The notes under the pieces were generated by a model that worked only from the letters and a program-made list of their open reading frames with translations, searched no databases and was not told the DNA's origin. A program made the position numbers and the translations under genes. From assembly GCA_944389075.1 (NCBI GenBank), contig CALXLA010000011.1, positions 1 through 39,024 of the forward strand: 39,024 nt of DNA. The letters run 5' to 3'. Below, in pieces: positions 7,303 to 16,368 of this stretch; position 1 is the first letter of the stretch; each line of letters opens with the position of its first letter. This DNA is from an uncultured Spirochaetaceae bacterium. Its GTDB lineage: Bacteria > Spirochaetota > Spirochaetia > Sphaerochaetales > Sphaerochaetaceae.

Positions 7303-9020
7303 GGATATTGCTTTCCAGAGTGCGCGAATATTGGAAATACGCTGCCATAACGCCGCTTTTCATGATAGGTGAGGTCGCCATGGAGGTCCTTATACCTACA
7401 TTGATGGCTTATGTCGTCGATTCAGGCATCTCCGCTTCCGATATGGGTGTAATAGGCCGTGTGAGCGTGATGCTTGTAGGGGCTGCCATGCTGTCGCTTG
7501 CTTTCGGCATGCTTGGCGCATGGAGCGCATCGAAGGCATCTGCAGGATTCGCGAAGAACATCAGGCATGATGAGTATGCGAAGGTGATGTCGTTCTCGTT
7601 TGCTGATATAGACAAGTTCTCGACATCTTCTCTCATAACCAGAATGACTACTGATGTCCAGAATGTGCAGATGTCCTTCCAGATGATGATCCGAATCTGC
7701 GTAAGGGCACCGATTATGTTCATATTCGCCATAATAATGGTATGGCATAATGGCGGCGTCCTTTCACTTGTCTTCGCTGTCGCGATCCCTGTCCTTGCGT
7801 GCGGCATATATTTCATACTCAGCAGGACGCATAAGTATTTTACCAAGGCGTTCAAGGGCTATGACGTATTCAACAGGGTCGTACAGGAGAACCTCAATGG
7901 AATCCGTACAGTAAAGGCATATGTGAGGGAAGACCAGCAGCAGGCGCTTTTCAATGACTCTGCCGCTGATATCCGCGACAACTTCAAGAAAGGCCAGAAG
8001 ATAATGGCTTTCACGAATCCGATAATGATGACTGTGACATTCGTCTGCATCATAACGCTTTCGTATCTTGGGGCTAAATACATAAATATCGGCACGCTGA
8101 CTACCGGCGAGCTGCTTTCCATTTACACGTACACATTCCAGATTCTCTCATCGCTCCTGATGGTCGGCATGGTCATCGTCATGTTCTCGGTCTCATGGGC
8201 ATCCATCGTGAGAATCGCAGAGGTTCTGTCTACTGAGCCATCCATGGATTCCAATGAGGAAGGGGAGACTTCGATAGCAGATGGATCCATACAGTTTGAC
8301 CATGTTTCCTTCGGCTATGGCAAGGATTCGGTTGTGCTTGATGATATCAATCTGGATATCAAGAGCGGCGAGATGATTGGCATACTGGGGCCTACGGGTT
8401 CTGGAAAGACCACTCTCATCTCGTTGATTGCGAGACTTTATGACACGCAGTCAGGCACAGTCAAAGTAGGCGGCAGGAATGTCAGGGAGTACAATCTCAA
8501 GGCGCTCCGCGACAATGTGGCTGTTGTCCTCCAGAAGAATACGCTTTTCACAGGCACTGTCTCTGAAAACCTCAGATGGGGCAATCCCGATGCGACTGAT
8601 GAGGCTATCAGGAAGGCCTCTGACATAGCTTCCGTGACTCCATTCATCGCATCTATGAAGGATGGTTTCGACAGCCATGTCGAGCAGGGTGGCACAAACT
8701 TTTCTGGTGGGCAGAAGCAGAGGCTCTGTATCGCGCGTGCGCTTCTCAAGAATCCCAAGATCCTGATACTTGATGATTCGACATCAGCTGTGGATACTGC
8801 GACAGATGCGCAGATAAGACGTGCATTGCGGGAGGATGTCCAGCATCTTACGAAGATCATAATCAGCCAGAGGCTCTCATCCATCATGGAAGCAGATCAG
8901 ATTCTCATGATGGAGAACGGCAGAATCGTGGACAGAGGTACTCATGAAGAGCTTCTGTCGCGCAATGAAGAGTACAGGATGCTGTACGAGACACAGGAAG
9001 GAGATAAGAAGAATGCTTAG
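7296..9020 (+). CDS. ABC exporter half-transporter, degenerate-site NBD subunit
   Basis: 574 residues: six transmembrane helices (about 15-310), then a nucleotide-binding domain. Walker A is GPTGSGKT (about 365) and the signature is FSGGQ (about 469). Two catalytic positions are not canonical: Walker B reads LILDDSTS with Asp at 494 instead of the catalytic Glu, and the switch His is Gln (SQRLSS, Q525). These are the marks of the impaired half of heterodimeric type IV ABC exporters such as BmrC/BmrD or TM287/TM288. The partner is the next gene, overlapping by 8 bp. Substrate unknown; a MarR-controlled multidrug role is the usual guess. Confidence 0.92.
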   Translation: MLRILLSRVREYWKYAAITPLFMIGEVAMEVLIPTLMAYVVDSGISASDMGVIGRVSVMLVGAAMLSLAFGMLGAWSASKASAGFAKNIRHDEYAKVMSFSFADIDKFSTSSLITRMTTDVQNVQMSFQMMIRICVRAPIMFIFAIIMVWHNGGVLSLVFAVAIPVLACGIYFILSRTHKYFTKAFKGYDVFNRVVQENLNGIRTVKAYVREDQQQALFNDSAADIRDNFKKGQKIMAFTNPIMMTVTFVCIITLSYLGAKYINIGTLTTGELLSIYTYTFQILSSLLMVGMVIVMFSVSWASIVRIAEVLSTEPSMDSNEEGETSIADGSIQFDHVSFGYGKDSVVLDDINLDIKSGEMIGILGPTGSGKTTLISLIARLYDTQSGTVKVGGRNVREYNLKALRDNVAVVLQKNTLFTGTVSENLRWGNPDATDEAIRKASDIASVTPFIASMKDGFDSHVEQGGTNFSGGQKQRLCIARALLKNPKILILDDSTSAVDTATDAQIRRALREDVQHLTKIIISQRLSSIMEADQILMMENGRIVDRGTHEELLSRNEEYRMLYETQEGDKKNA

Positions 9021-10914
9021 GGCACAGAGGACAGGCACAGCAGCAAAAGACCCGATGAAAGCGCTCAAGCGCCTCCTGTCGATCATCTTCGGTGACAGGA
9101 AAGGGCATCTTGCCGTGATCTTTCTATGCATAATCGCATCATCCATAGCTATTGTTTATTCCGCATCGTTCCTCGGGATGTTCGTGGATAGCTTCATAAC
9201 ACCTATCATAGGGAAGGAGAATCCTGATTTCAGACCTATCATAATGGCTCTCGCAGGATATGGCTGCGTGATAGCGATATCTGTTGTATTCTCCTATATC
9301 CTGAGCCGCATCATGGTGACAATAAGCCAGGATACGCTCTTCCGCATCCGTGTTCAGATGTTCAAGAAGCTTGAGTCGTTGCCGCTGTCATATTTCGACA
9401 GGAATGCGCACGGCAACATCATGTCGCGTTTCTCGAACGATACCGATACGCTGAACCAGATGATTTCCAATTCCCTCGTGCTTGTCATGCAGTCAGCGAT
9501 CACCATTGTCATGCTGGTGGTCTCGATGCTGGCAAACAGTGTGGTGCTCACAGTCGTCGTTGCGGTTTTCGCATTCATGACAGTGAAGGCCTCAGGCTTC
9601 ATAACAAAGCGCTCGAGGTCGAGATATGCATCGCAGCAGGCAGCTCTCGGTACTGTCAATGGCTTTATCGAGGAGATGATGAACGGCCAGCGCGTCATCA
9701 AGGTCTTCACCCATGAAGAGGCCAGCAAGGAAGATTTCGACAAGATCAATAATGAGCTTTTCGACCAGATGTCATCGGCAAATACGCTTGCGAATATCAT
9801 GGGTCCTGTGACGATGAATATCGGAAATCTCCAGTATGTCGCCCTTGTCATCATCGGCGCGGTGATAGCCATCAGCACAGGCGGTGCCTCATCCGGCTAT
9901 ACGGTGGGTGCTCTGGCTGCATTCCTACAGCTTTCACGCTCGTTCTCGAACAACATCAACCAGATAGCCCAGCAGTCGAATATCATGCTTCAGGCACTTG
10001 CCGGCGCAGAGAGGATCTTCGATCTCCTTGATCAGGAGAGCGAGACAGATGATGGATATGTGATGCTTGTCAATTCGAGGACAGATGAGAATGGCAATAC
10101 CGTGGAGACTGATGAGCACACGGGCCAGTGGGCATGGAAGCATCCTCATCATGATGGAAGCCCTATCACATATACGCCTCTCCGTGGTGACATCGTTATG
10201 CATGATGTCGATTTCGGCTATGTTCCTGACAAGATCGTCCTTCATGATATCTCCCTGTATGCAAAACCCGGGCAGAAGATAGCATTCGTCGGCTCTACGG
10301 GAGCAGGAAAGACCACAATCACGAACCTCCTGAACCGCTTCTATGATATACAGGATGGCAAGATAAGATTCGATGGAATCAATATCAACAAGATCAGGAA
10401 GTCCGATCTCAGACGCTCCCTCGGCATGATCCTTCAGGATACCAATCTCTTTACCGGTACGATCAAGGACAATATAAGGTTCGGCAAGCTCGATGCCACA
10501 GATGAGGAGATCGTCAGCGCAGCAAAGCTCGCCAATGCCCATGATTTCATAATGATGATGCCTGATGGCTACGATACGATGCTTGAGAACAATGGTGAGA
10601 ATCTCTCGCAGGGGCAGAGGCAGCTTCTCTCCATTGCGCGTGCAGCTGTTGCGGATCCTCCTGTACTTGTCATGGATGAGGCGACAAGTTCCATCGATAC
10701 CCATACAGAGAAGCTTGTCCAGGATGGCATGGATAAGCTCATGGCGAACAGGACCGTATTCGTCATAGCCCACAGACTGTCGACTGTCCGCAACTCGAAT
10801 GCCATCATGGTCCTCGACCATGGAAGGATCATCGAGCGCGGAGACCATGATGAGCTTATGGCTCAGAAAGGTACATACTACAGGCTCTGTACAGGCGAGA
10901 CAGAACTTGAATGA
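9013..10914 (+). CDS. ABC exporter half-transporter, catalytic NBD subunit
   Basis: 633 residues from the ATG at 9013, which has GGAAGGAG just upstream and overlaps the preceding stop; an ATG at 8944 is inside the first gene. Six transmembrane helices, then a linker of about 50 residues (around TGQWAWKHPHHDG) before the NBD. Walker A GSTGAGKT, Walker B VMDEATSS with catalytic E556, and switch H587 (VIAHRLST) are intact. The signature is LSQGQ (531-535), altered at Gly to Gln. In a heterodimer this signature would face the impaired Walker B of the first subunit, so the two defects fall in the same ATP site and one canonical site remains. Confidence 0.92.
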   Translation: MLRAQRTGTAAKDPMKALKRLLSIIFGDRKGHLAVIFLCIIASSIAIVYSASFLGMFVDSFITPIIGKENPDFRPIIMALAGYGCVIAISVVFSYILSRIMVTISQDTLFRIRVQMFKKLESLPLSYFDRNAHGNIMSRFSNDTDTLNQMISNSLVLVMQSAITIVMLVVSMLANSVVLTVVVAVFAFMTVKASGFITKRSRSRYASQQAALGTVNGFIEEMMNGQRVIKVFTHEEASKEDFDKINNELFDQMSSANTLANIMGPVTMNIGNLQYVALVIIGAVIAISTGGASSGYTVGALAAFLQLSRSFSNNINQIAQQSNIMLQALAGAERIFDLLDQESETDDGYVMLVNSRTDENGNTVETDEHTGQWAWKHPHHDGSPITYTPLRGDIVMHDVDFGYVPDKIVLHDISLYAKPGQKIAFVGSTGAGKTTITNLLNRFYDIQDGKIRFDGININKIRKSDLRRSLGMILQDTNLFTGTIKDNIRFGKLDATDEEIVSAAKLANAHDFIMMMPDGYDTMLENNGENLSQGQRQLLSIARAAVADPPVLVMDEATSSIDTHTEKLVQDGMDKLMANRTVFVIAHRLSTVRNSNAIMVLDHGRIIERGDHDELMAQKGTYYRLCTGETELE

Positions 10915-10922
10915 TTCATCGG

Positions 10923-10957
10923 GGCTGCTGCATTGAATGCATGCAGCCTCTGTTTTG
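10923..10957 (+). terminator. Probable terminator of the exporter operon
   Basis: GGCTGC and GCAGCC pair, with TGCAT/ATGCAT continuing the stem through a one-base bulge, followed by CTCTGTTTTG. The T-run is short. It lies 9 bp after the last exporter gene. Confidence 0.5.
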
Positions 10958-10961
10958 CACG

Positions 10962-10980
10962 GCAATCATACATGGATTGC
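10962..10980. promoter_or_regulatory. Inverted repeat upstream of the aldo/keto reductase gene
   Basis: GCAATC and GATTGC, perfect 6-bp arms separated by 7 nt, about 64 bp before the reductase start. Possible operator; no regulator gene is adjacent. Confidence 0.3.
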
Positions 10981-11043
10981 ATAACAAAGTATCTGGAATA
11001 AGCATTGGACATCCTCTATCTGCCGATGTAGAGTCGGTGCTGT

Positions 11044-12138
11044 ATGGAATACAGAGTCAACAGAAGAACAGGAGACAGGATCAGCGTAATCGGAATCGGC
11101 ACCAGCTATATCTGCGAAAGCGATGAGAGGGATGCAGTCGAGGCTCTTGAGTTCGCATATGAGAAAGGCATCAACTATGCAGACCTTGCCACGGCAAAGA
11201 GCAATACATTCAGATATTTCGGCAAAGCCTTATCAGGCGTCCGCGGCAACATGTTTTACCAGGTGCATTTCGGTGCGGATTATGAGACGGGTGAATATGG
11301 CTGGACACTTGATCTCGAGAAAGTGAGGAAACAGATTGATTTCATGCTTTCGGCGCTGAAGACAGATTATATCGATTATGGTTTCGTGCATTGTCTTGAT
11401 GATATCAGCGACTGGGAGAAGTATCAGGACAATGGGATACTGGACTATCTTCTTTCGATGAAGGAACAGGGGATTGTCAGGCATATCGGGCTTTCATCTC
11501 ATACGCCAGCAACAGCATCCCATATACTGAAGACAGGTCTTATAGACCAGCTGATGTTCTCGGTGAACCCATCATATGATTATGAGAAGGGCGAGTATGC
11601 GAAAGGCAGCACAGGGGAAAGGATGATGCTTTACAGGGAAGCCGAGAGCCTTGGCGTCGGCATTTCTGTCATGAAGCCATTCTCAGGCGGGCATCTGCTT
11701 TCCGCATCCTCATCTCCTTTCGGAAAGGCACTTACGCCTTATCAGTGCATCAAGTATGCGCTGGATAAGCCTGCGGTGCTGACAGTGCTTCCGGGAATGA
11801 GGAACAGGGAAGAGGTAGAAAGCACTCTCAGGTATTTTGATGTTCCCGATGAGGAGAAGGACTATTCGATGATTTCCTCTCTTGCTCCGGAAGATGCCAG
11901 AGGACGCTGCGTGTACTGCAATCACTGCCATCCGTGCCCTGCCGGAATCAATATTGCGCTTGTCAGCAAGTACTATGATCTTGCTGAGAATGGCGATGAT
12001 ATGGCAAGAGAACACTATATGAAGCTTGAAAGAAAAGCAGGAGACTGCATCTCATGCGGACATTGCAACCGCCGTTGTCCTTTTGGTGTTGATATGAGCG
12101 GCAAGATGAATGTGATAAAGGAGTATTTCGGCAGGTGA
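11044..12138 (+). CDS. Aldo/keto reductase with C-terminal ferredoxin domain
   Basis: 364 residues. Residues about 1-270 form an AKR TIM barrel (SVIGIGTSYICESDERDAVE, GIVRHIGLSSHTP, GVGISVMKPFSGGHL). The C-terminal about 75 residues hold two Cys groups for Fe-S clusters: CVYCNHCHPCPAG and CISCGHCNRRCPFG. The usual catalytic Tyr of the AKR tetrad appears absent: where DTAxxY is expected the sequence reads DLATAK, and the Lys strand reads MFYQVHFG. The His of the tetrad is present (YGFVHCLDD). This fits a clostridial-type Fe-S AKR subgroup of unknown substrate. The ribosome site is weak. It appears to be transcribed alone. Confidence 0.85.
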   Translation: MEYRVNRRTGDRISVIGIGTSYICESDERDAVEALEFAYEKGINYADLATAKSNTFRYFGKALSGVRGNMFYQVHFGADYETGEYGWTLDLEKVRKQIDFMLSALKTDYIDYGFVHCLDDISDWEKYQDNGILDYLLSMKEQGIVRHIGLSSHTPATASHILKTGLIDQLMFSVNPSYDYEKGEYAKGSTGERMMLYREAESLGVGISVMKPFSGGHLLSASSSPFGKALTPYQCIKYALDKPAVLTVLPGMRNREEVESTLRYFDVPDEEKDYSMISSLAPEDARGRCVYCNHCHPCPAGINIALVSKYYDLAENGDDMAREHYMKLERKAGDCISCGHCNRRCPFGVDMSGKMNVIKEYFGR

Positions 12139-12157
12139 TATCTGCCTTGATTATACA

Positions 12158-12184
12158 GCCAAGCTTCGTTCCGGAAGCTCTGGC
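12158..12184. terminator. Hairpin between convergent genes
   Basis: AGCTTC/GAAGCT stem flanked by GCC/GGC, between the reductase (+) and the small membrane protein (-). T-runs are poor on both sides, so a bidirectional terminator is only possible. Confidence 0.4.
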
Positions 12185-12216
12185 ATAACAGCTGATTTTC
12201 CGGGAATGATGGGTGA

Positions 12217-12531
12217 TCAGGCTTCAGGATCTGCTTTCTCTTCAGTCTTGGCCTTTATCTCTTTCAGGAGCTCTGCGGATGCGTAGACATTCTGGGAGAT
12301 GGTCGCGAGCTCATCAGCGACTTTCTTCCTTGTCTTGTCTGCCGTGACCTGGAGAACGATTGCTGTAAGAAGAGGGGACAGGAAGATTCCCGCGAAAAGA
12401 TAGAAGCCATAGCTTTCACCTCTGTTCTGGGCTTCTTTCGCGACTTTGTTCGCGAGCATGATGTAGGCAACTGCAATCGCAACGAGCAAGACTATTGCAA
12501 GTAGCATGAGAATTAAAGAAATGAATGCCAT
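12217..12531 (-). CDS. Small two-helix membrane protein
   Basis: 104 residues. Start at the ATG at 12531, which has AGAAGGAGG just upstream; an earlier in-frame ATG (12579) has no such site. Two predicted transmembrane segments: LILMLLAIVLLVAIAVAYIM (about 5-24) and GFYLFAGIFLSPLLTAIVLQ (about 42-61), joined by a charged loop. The rest is a soluble, Lys/Glu-rich helical tail (KKVADELATISQNVYASAEL onward). I do not recognise a family. It is divergent from the oxidoreductase gene with only 48 bp between their starts. Confidence 0.7.
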   Translation of the reverse strand: MAFISLILMLLAIVLLVAIAVAYIMLANKVAKEAQNRGESYGFYLFAGIFLSPLLTAIVLQVTADKTRKKVADELATISQNVYASAELLKEIKAKTEEKADPEA

Positions 12532-12579
12532 ATTTATTCCTCCTTCTGTATAATATAAGCACATGGAGGCTGAAAGCAA

Positions 12580-13563
12580 ATGAGAATCGGAATAATCGGC
12601 TGTGGCAATATAGCAGGAACACTTGCTTCTACTATGGTGAAGATGGGTGATGGCATCCAGCTGATGGCTGCAGCAAGCAGGGATATCGCGAAGGCGGAGG
12701 AGTTCGCTTCCCGTTTCGGCATAGAGAAGGCATATGGCTCATATGAGGAGCTTTATCAGGATGAGGATATCGATCTTGTTTATATAGCTGTACCTCACAG
12801 CCATCACAAGAAAGAGATGATCGATGCGATAAACCATGGCAAGGCCGTGCTTTGCGAGAAGGCATTCTGCGTGAATGCTGCAGAGGCAGAGGAAGTCTTC
12901 GCGCTTGCCAAGGAGAAGAGGGTATTTGTCGCAGAGGCAATCTGGACAAGGTACATGCCATCCAGAAAGAGGATTGATGAGATAATTTCCTCAGGACAGA
13001 TCGGCAGAGTTGTCTCGATAAGCGCTAATCTCGGCTATAAGATCTTCCAGAAGCAGAGGATATCGGATCCTAAGCTTGCAGGCGGAGCTCTCCTTGATGT
13101 AGGTGTCTATCCACTGAATTTCGCTATGATGTTCGCTCATTCGGATCTTGCGTCCATCACAGGCCTTGCGAATATCAAGGATGGTGTTGATTCACGCAAT
13201 TCCATCTCCCTTCTTTTCAAAGATGGTTCGATGGCGTCAATATACAGCGATACCGAGATGATATCCGACAGAAAGGGAATCATATATGGTACTGAAGGAA
13301 CGATAGTCATCGAGAACATCAATAATCCTGAAAAACTTACCGTATACAATGGTGACAGGAATCCAGTGGAGCTCTCATCCGAGACATTCGAGCATGAGAT
13401 CAATGGCTATGAGTATGAAATCAGGGAATGTGCGGAATGCCTTGAGAAGGGACTTCTCGAACCGCCTTCGATGCCATGGGCAGAGACTGTGAGAGTCCTT
13501 AAGGTCACTGATAGTCTGAGAAGCATCTGGGGCATCAAGCTTGCTTCTGAGATTACCGTATGA
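12580..13563 (+). CDS. Gfo/Idh/MocA family NAD(P)-dependent oxidoreductase
   Basis: 327 residues. N-terminal Rossmann fold: RIGIIGCGNIAGTLAST is the dinucleotide-binding loop. VYIAVPHSHHKKEMIDAINH and VLCEKAFCVN follow; the second is the family's EKP motif with Pro replaced by Ala. AEAIWTRYMPS begins the C-terminal alpha/beta domain and, with GGALLDVGVYPLNFA, places it near the dimeric dihydrodiol dehydrogenase/sugar dehydrogenase group. These enzymes oxidise or reduce sugars and cyclitols in the cytoplasm; the substrate is not known. GGAGG lies about 11 nt before the ATG. A strong hairpin follows the stop. Confidence 0.87.
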   Translation: MRIGIIGCGNIAGTLASTMVKMGDGIQLMAAASRDIAKAEEFASRFGIEKAYGSYEELYQDEDIDLVYIAVPHSHHKKEMIDAINHGKAVLCEKAFCVNAAEAEEVFALAKEKRVFVAEAIWTRYMPSRKRIDEIISSGQIGRVVSISANLGYKIFQKQRISDPKLAGGALLDVGVYPLNFAMMFAHSDLASITGLANIKDGVDSRNSISLLFKDGSMASIYSDTEMISDRKGIIYGTEGTIVIENINNPEKLTVYNGDRNPVELSSETFEHEINGYEYEIRECAECLEKGLLEPPSMPWAETVRVLKVTDSLRSIWGIKLASEITV

Positions 13564-13568
13564 TGACA

Positions 13569-13602
13569 GTCCCCGGGCATCCGGGGACATTTCTTTCGTC
13601 TT
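13569..13602 (+). terminator. Terminator after the oxidoreductase gene
   Basis: Perfect 8-bp stem GTCCCCGG/CCGGGGAC with a GCAT tetraloop (13569-13588), followed by ATTTCTTTCGTCTT. Strong stem, imperfect T-run. Confidence 0.6.
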
Positions 13603-13661
13603 GATCATCCATCTGGCTTTCCGAAGTCCCCGTCTTTGATTAGACTGTGGTCCGATGGCCT

Positions 13662-14825
13662 ATGAAAGATAATTCATTTACACCAGCTTCCTTTCTGGAT
13701 GTGAAAAAGGAAGATGCACCGCTTCTTGCGAGGATTTACTTCCTCTTCTTTGTCTCTGGGATGATGAGCACTGTCCTTGGCGTCATACTGCCTCTTCTTG
13801 GGGATGAATACGGACTTTCGCAGACTGCGCGCGGTACTTTGCTTTCAGCTCATCAGATAGGCAATCTGATTGCGCTCTTCGTCTCAGGTATTCTGCCATA
13901 TGCAATCGGACGCAAGCAGAATACAGTGCTTCTTGGATCGGGAATTGTCCTTGGACTCATAATCATCACGCTTACAGGAAATCCTGTGCTTCTTTTCTGT
14001 GCATTCGTTCTGACAGGAGTAGGAAGAGGTACTATGTCGAACATCACCAATGTGGTGGTGGGCGAGAGCGTCGGCAACAAGGCGGCAGGGCTCAATCTCC
14101 TTCATGCGACATTCGCAGTAGGTGCATTCATATCGCCTTTCATGGTCATTGCGCTTGCTGGTGCGGGGTGGAGGGCGGAACCCCTTGTTATAGCCGTCCT
14201 TATGGCTATCGCGCTTCTCCTGATTGTCTTCTCGGCACTCTCATCAAAACGTTCTATAAAGGAAAAAGGCGAAGAAGCATTCCCTGTCTCATTCACGTTC
14301 TGGCTCAACACATTCATAATGTTCTTCTATCTCTGCGGGGAAGCATCGCTGATGGGATGGCTTGTGACTTATTTCGCATCGCTTGATGCAGGTACAGGAT
14401 TCTCGACGGCCATGCAGTCAATACTATGGATAATGATTCTCGTCGGAAGGCTTGCATGTGCCGCATTGTCATCGCGTGTGAACAAGTCCCGCCTGATACT
14501 CTTCCTTGGAATACTCATGCTTTCCTCATTCATTCTTCTGATTGCCTCGGATAGCATGGTCCTGAAGGTTATAGGAGTCATCGGAACAGGACTTGCCATG
14601 AGCGGCATCTATCCGACAACGCTTTCCACCATGGATAAGAAGTACAACAACTCCACGATAGCGACTGGAATCTGCATTGGTACCGCAACCGTCGGAGCGA
14701 TAATAATGCCTATAATCATAGGAAGCGTTGCTGATGCCGTGAACGTGGCTGCAGGTTTCTCGCTCATTGCCGTTCCTGTAGCCATCATGGTTGTTCTCCA
14801 GATTGTGAAAGCAGTCAGGACCTGA
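13662..14825 (+). CDS. MFS transporter, sugar-permease-like
   Basis: 387 residues from the ATG at 13662 (a GTG at 13647 is also possible; neither has a good ribosome site). About 12 transmembrane segments, with a cytoplasmic loop after helix 6 (SSKRSIKEKGEEAFP). Helix 1 region FFVSGMMSTVLGVILPLLGD and LLSAHQIGNLIALFVSGILP are typical of the fucose-permease-like branch of the Major Facilitator Superfamily. Substrate not readable; the preceding dehydrogenase suggests a sugar or polyol, but a terminator-like hairpin separates the two genes. The end overlaps malQ by 11 bp, tail to tail. Confidence 0.85.
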   Translation: MKDNSFTPASFLDVKKEDAPLLARIYFLFFVSGMMSTVLGVILPLLGDEYGLSQTARGTLLSAHQIGNLIALFVSGILPYAIGRKQNTVLLGSGIVLGLIIITLTGNPVLLFCAFVLTGVGRGTMSNITNVVVGESVGNKAAGLNLLHATFAVGAFISPFMVIALAGAGWRAEPLVIAVLMAIALLLIVFSALSSKRSIKEKGEEAFPVSFTFWLNTFIMFFYLCGEASLMGWLVTYFASLDAGTGFSTAMQSILWIMILVGRLACAALSSRVNKSRLILFLGILMLSSFILLIASDSMVLKVIGVIGTGLAMSGIYPTTLSTMDKKYNNSTIATGICIGTATVGAIIMPIIIGSVADAVNVAAGFSLIAVPVAIMVVLQIVKAVRT

Positions 14826-16368
14826 TTGCCTGCAGATGCTCTTCTGCCGTGAGACCATTGCGGCCAGAGATCTTCGCAAGGAATGAGAAGCGTGATGTCC
14901 GGTATGAATCAAAGGCGCCGCTTCTCATTCTCCAGGACCAGTTCTTGCTGTTGCATGTCGATGGGAAGTTCATCCTGGCATCATCGTCGAGCTCAAGAAT
15001 ATCCTGCATAGGGATTATCACGGTGTCTGCATTGCTCATCATTATCGCACGGATCAGGGCCCATACTATATCGTCATCCGGTGATGAGAGGTATTCGCGT
15101 ATTATGTGCTTCTCGATATCAGGATGTGCGAAAAACCAGCTTTTTGCTGTGTGGTTGTCGTGGGTCCCCGTATATGCGACGAATCTTCTCGTATAGTTAT
15201 GCGGAAGGAAATCGTCATATGTATTCAGGTAGCCTTTCGCATCCATCGTGAATCCATCCTGCGCTATCTTCATTCCGGGAAGTGAGAATGAGTCCCTGAG
15301 CTTCCTGACACTGTCCGTTATCCAGCCGAGATCTTCTGCGATGATAGGAACATTGCCGAATTCTTCCTTTATCGCTGAGAGCAGCTTCTTCCCGGGGCTC
15401 TTCCTCCATTTTCCATGTTCTGCTGTCTTCTCTCCCGCTTTGATCTCGAAATATGCATCAAGTCCCCTGAAATGGTCTATGCGTATGATGTCAGCCATCT
15501 CAAGTGTCCTGCGGATTCTTTCCTTCCACCATCTGAAACCGGTTTTCTCATGGACTTCCCAGTCGTATACAGGATTGCCCCAGAGCTGTCCGGTGGGAGA
15601 GAAGCCATCAGGCGGTACTCCTGATACTGCGCTGTAATGGCCTTTGCTGTCTGTTTTGAAAAGCTCTATATGGGACCAGGTGTCCGCGCTGTCTGCACCA
15701 GCGAATATCGGGATGTCGCCGATTATGCGTATGCCGAGCTCTCTGACATGCTTTCTGAGCTCTTTTATCTGCATATCGAAGAGATACTGCATCGCGACAT
15801 ATGCATCGATATCCTTCCTGTACTTCTTTCTGATATCGGAAAGGACTTCTGGATCCCGTCTGCTTTCGCCATCATCCCAGACAGTATGCCATCTCGCATC
15901 ATAGTACTTATCGTAAAGGACCATGAACATGGCATAGTCCTCTATCCAGAAGCTTTCGCGTTTCCTGAACTCATCGATTTCTTTCCTGAGTTTCGCTTTC
16001 CTCAGCGCTTTATGAGCTGCTTTCCTTATCAGGGGGAGCTTCCATTCCTCTACGGTCTGGAAATCCACATGGCCTTCAGGAAAGTCTGGAGCGCCCATGA
16101 GGTCTTCATCATCGAGGAGACCTTCCATCCTAAGCATGTCAGGGGAGATCAGGAGCTCATTGCCTGCGAAGGAGCTTCTCTGCGCATATGGGCTGTTCCC
16201 ATATCCTGTGGGGCCTAGTGGAAGCATCTGCCACAGCGTTGCACCTGCGGTTTTCAGCTGGTGCGCGAATTCATAGGCAGAAGGTCCCAGATCCCCGATT
16301 CCATAGCCCCCTGGAAGCGATGTTATGTGCATCAGTATGCCAGCCTCTCTTCTGCCTTCAATATCCAT
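14815..16368 (-). CDS. malQ: 4-alpha-glucanotransferase (amylomaltase)
   Basis: 517 residues, normal for GH77. N-terminus GILMHITSLPGGYGIGDLG is the family signature, followed by WQMLPLGPTGYGNSPY. Catalytic regions: IIRIDHFRGLDAYFEI (nucleophile Asp), PIIAEDLGWI (acid/base Glu) and YTGTHDNHT (third Asp). The enzyme transfers glucan chains between malto-oligosaccharides and releases glucose, in the cytoplasm. It is the last gene of the leftward importer operon: its start overlaps the end of the LacI regulator by 11 bp, and its AGGAGG site lies inside that gene. This context points to malto-oligosaccharide use. Confidence 0.95.
   Translation of the reverse strand: MDIEGRREAGILMHITSLPGGYGIGDLGPSAYEFAHQLKTAGATLWQMLPLGPTGYGNSPYAQRSSFAGNELLISPDMLRMEGLLDDEDLMGAPDFPEGHVDFQTVEEWKLPLIRKAAHKALRKAKLRKEIDEFRKRESFWIEDYAMFMVLYDKYYDARWHTVWDDGESRRDPEVLSDIRKKYRKDIDAYVAMQYLFDMQIKELRKHVRELGIRIIGDIPIFAGADSADTWSHIELFKTDSKGHYSAVSGVPPDGFSPTGQLWGNPVYDWEVHEKTGFRWWKERIRRTLEMADIIRIDHFRGLDAYFEIKAGEKTAEHGKWRKSPGKKLLSAIKEEFGNVPIIAEDLGWITDSVRKLRDSFSLPGMKIAQDGFTMDAKGYLNTYDDFLPHNYTRRFVAYTGTHDNHTAKSWFFAHPDIEKHIIREYLSSPDDDIVWALIRAIMMSNADTVIIPMQDILELDDDARMNFPSTCNSKNWSWRMRSGAFDSYRTSRFSFLAKISGRNGLTAEEHLQAIRS

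Noticed and set aside
9934-10965. 343-codon open frame on the - strand
   Set aside because: It lies opposite the conserved NBD of the exporter gene and matches no family.
15637-16218. 193-codon open frame on the + strand
   Set aside because: It is the antisense of malQ, whose catalytic motifs are intact on the - strand.
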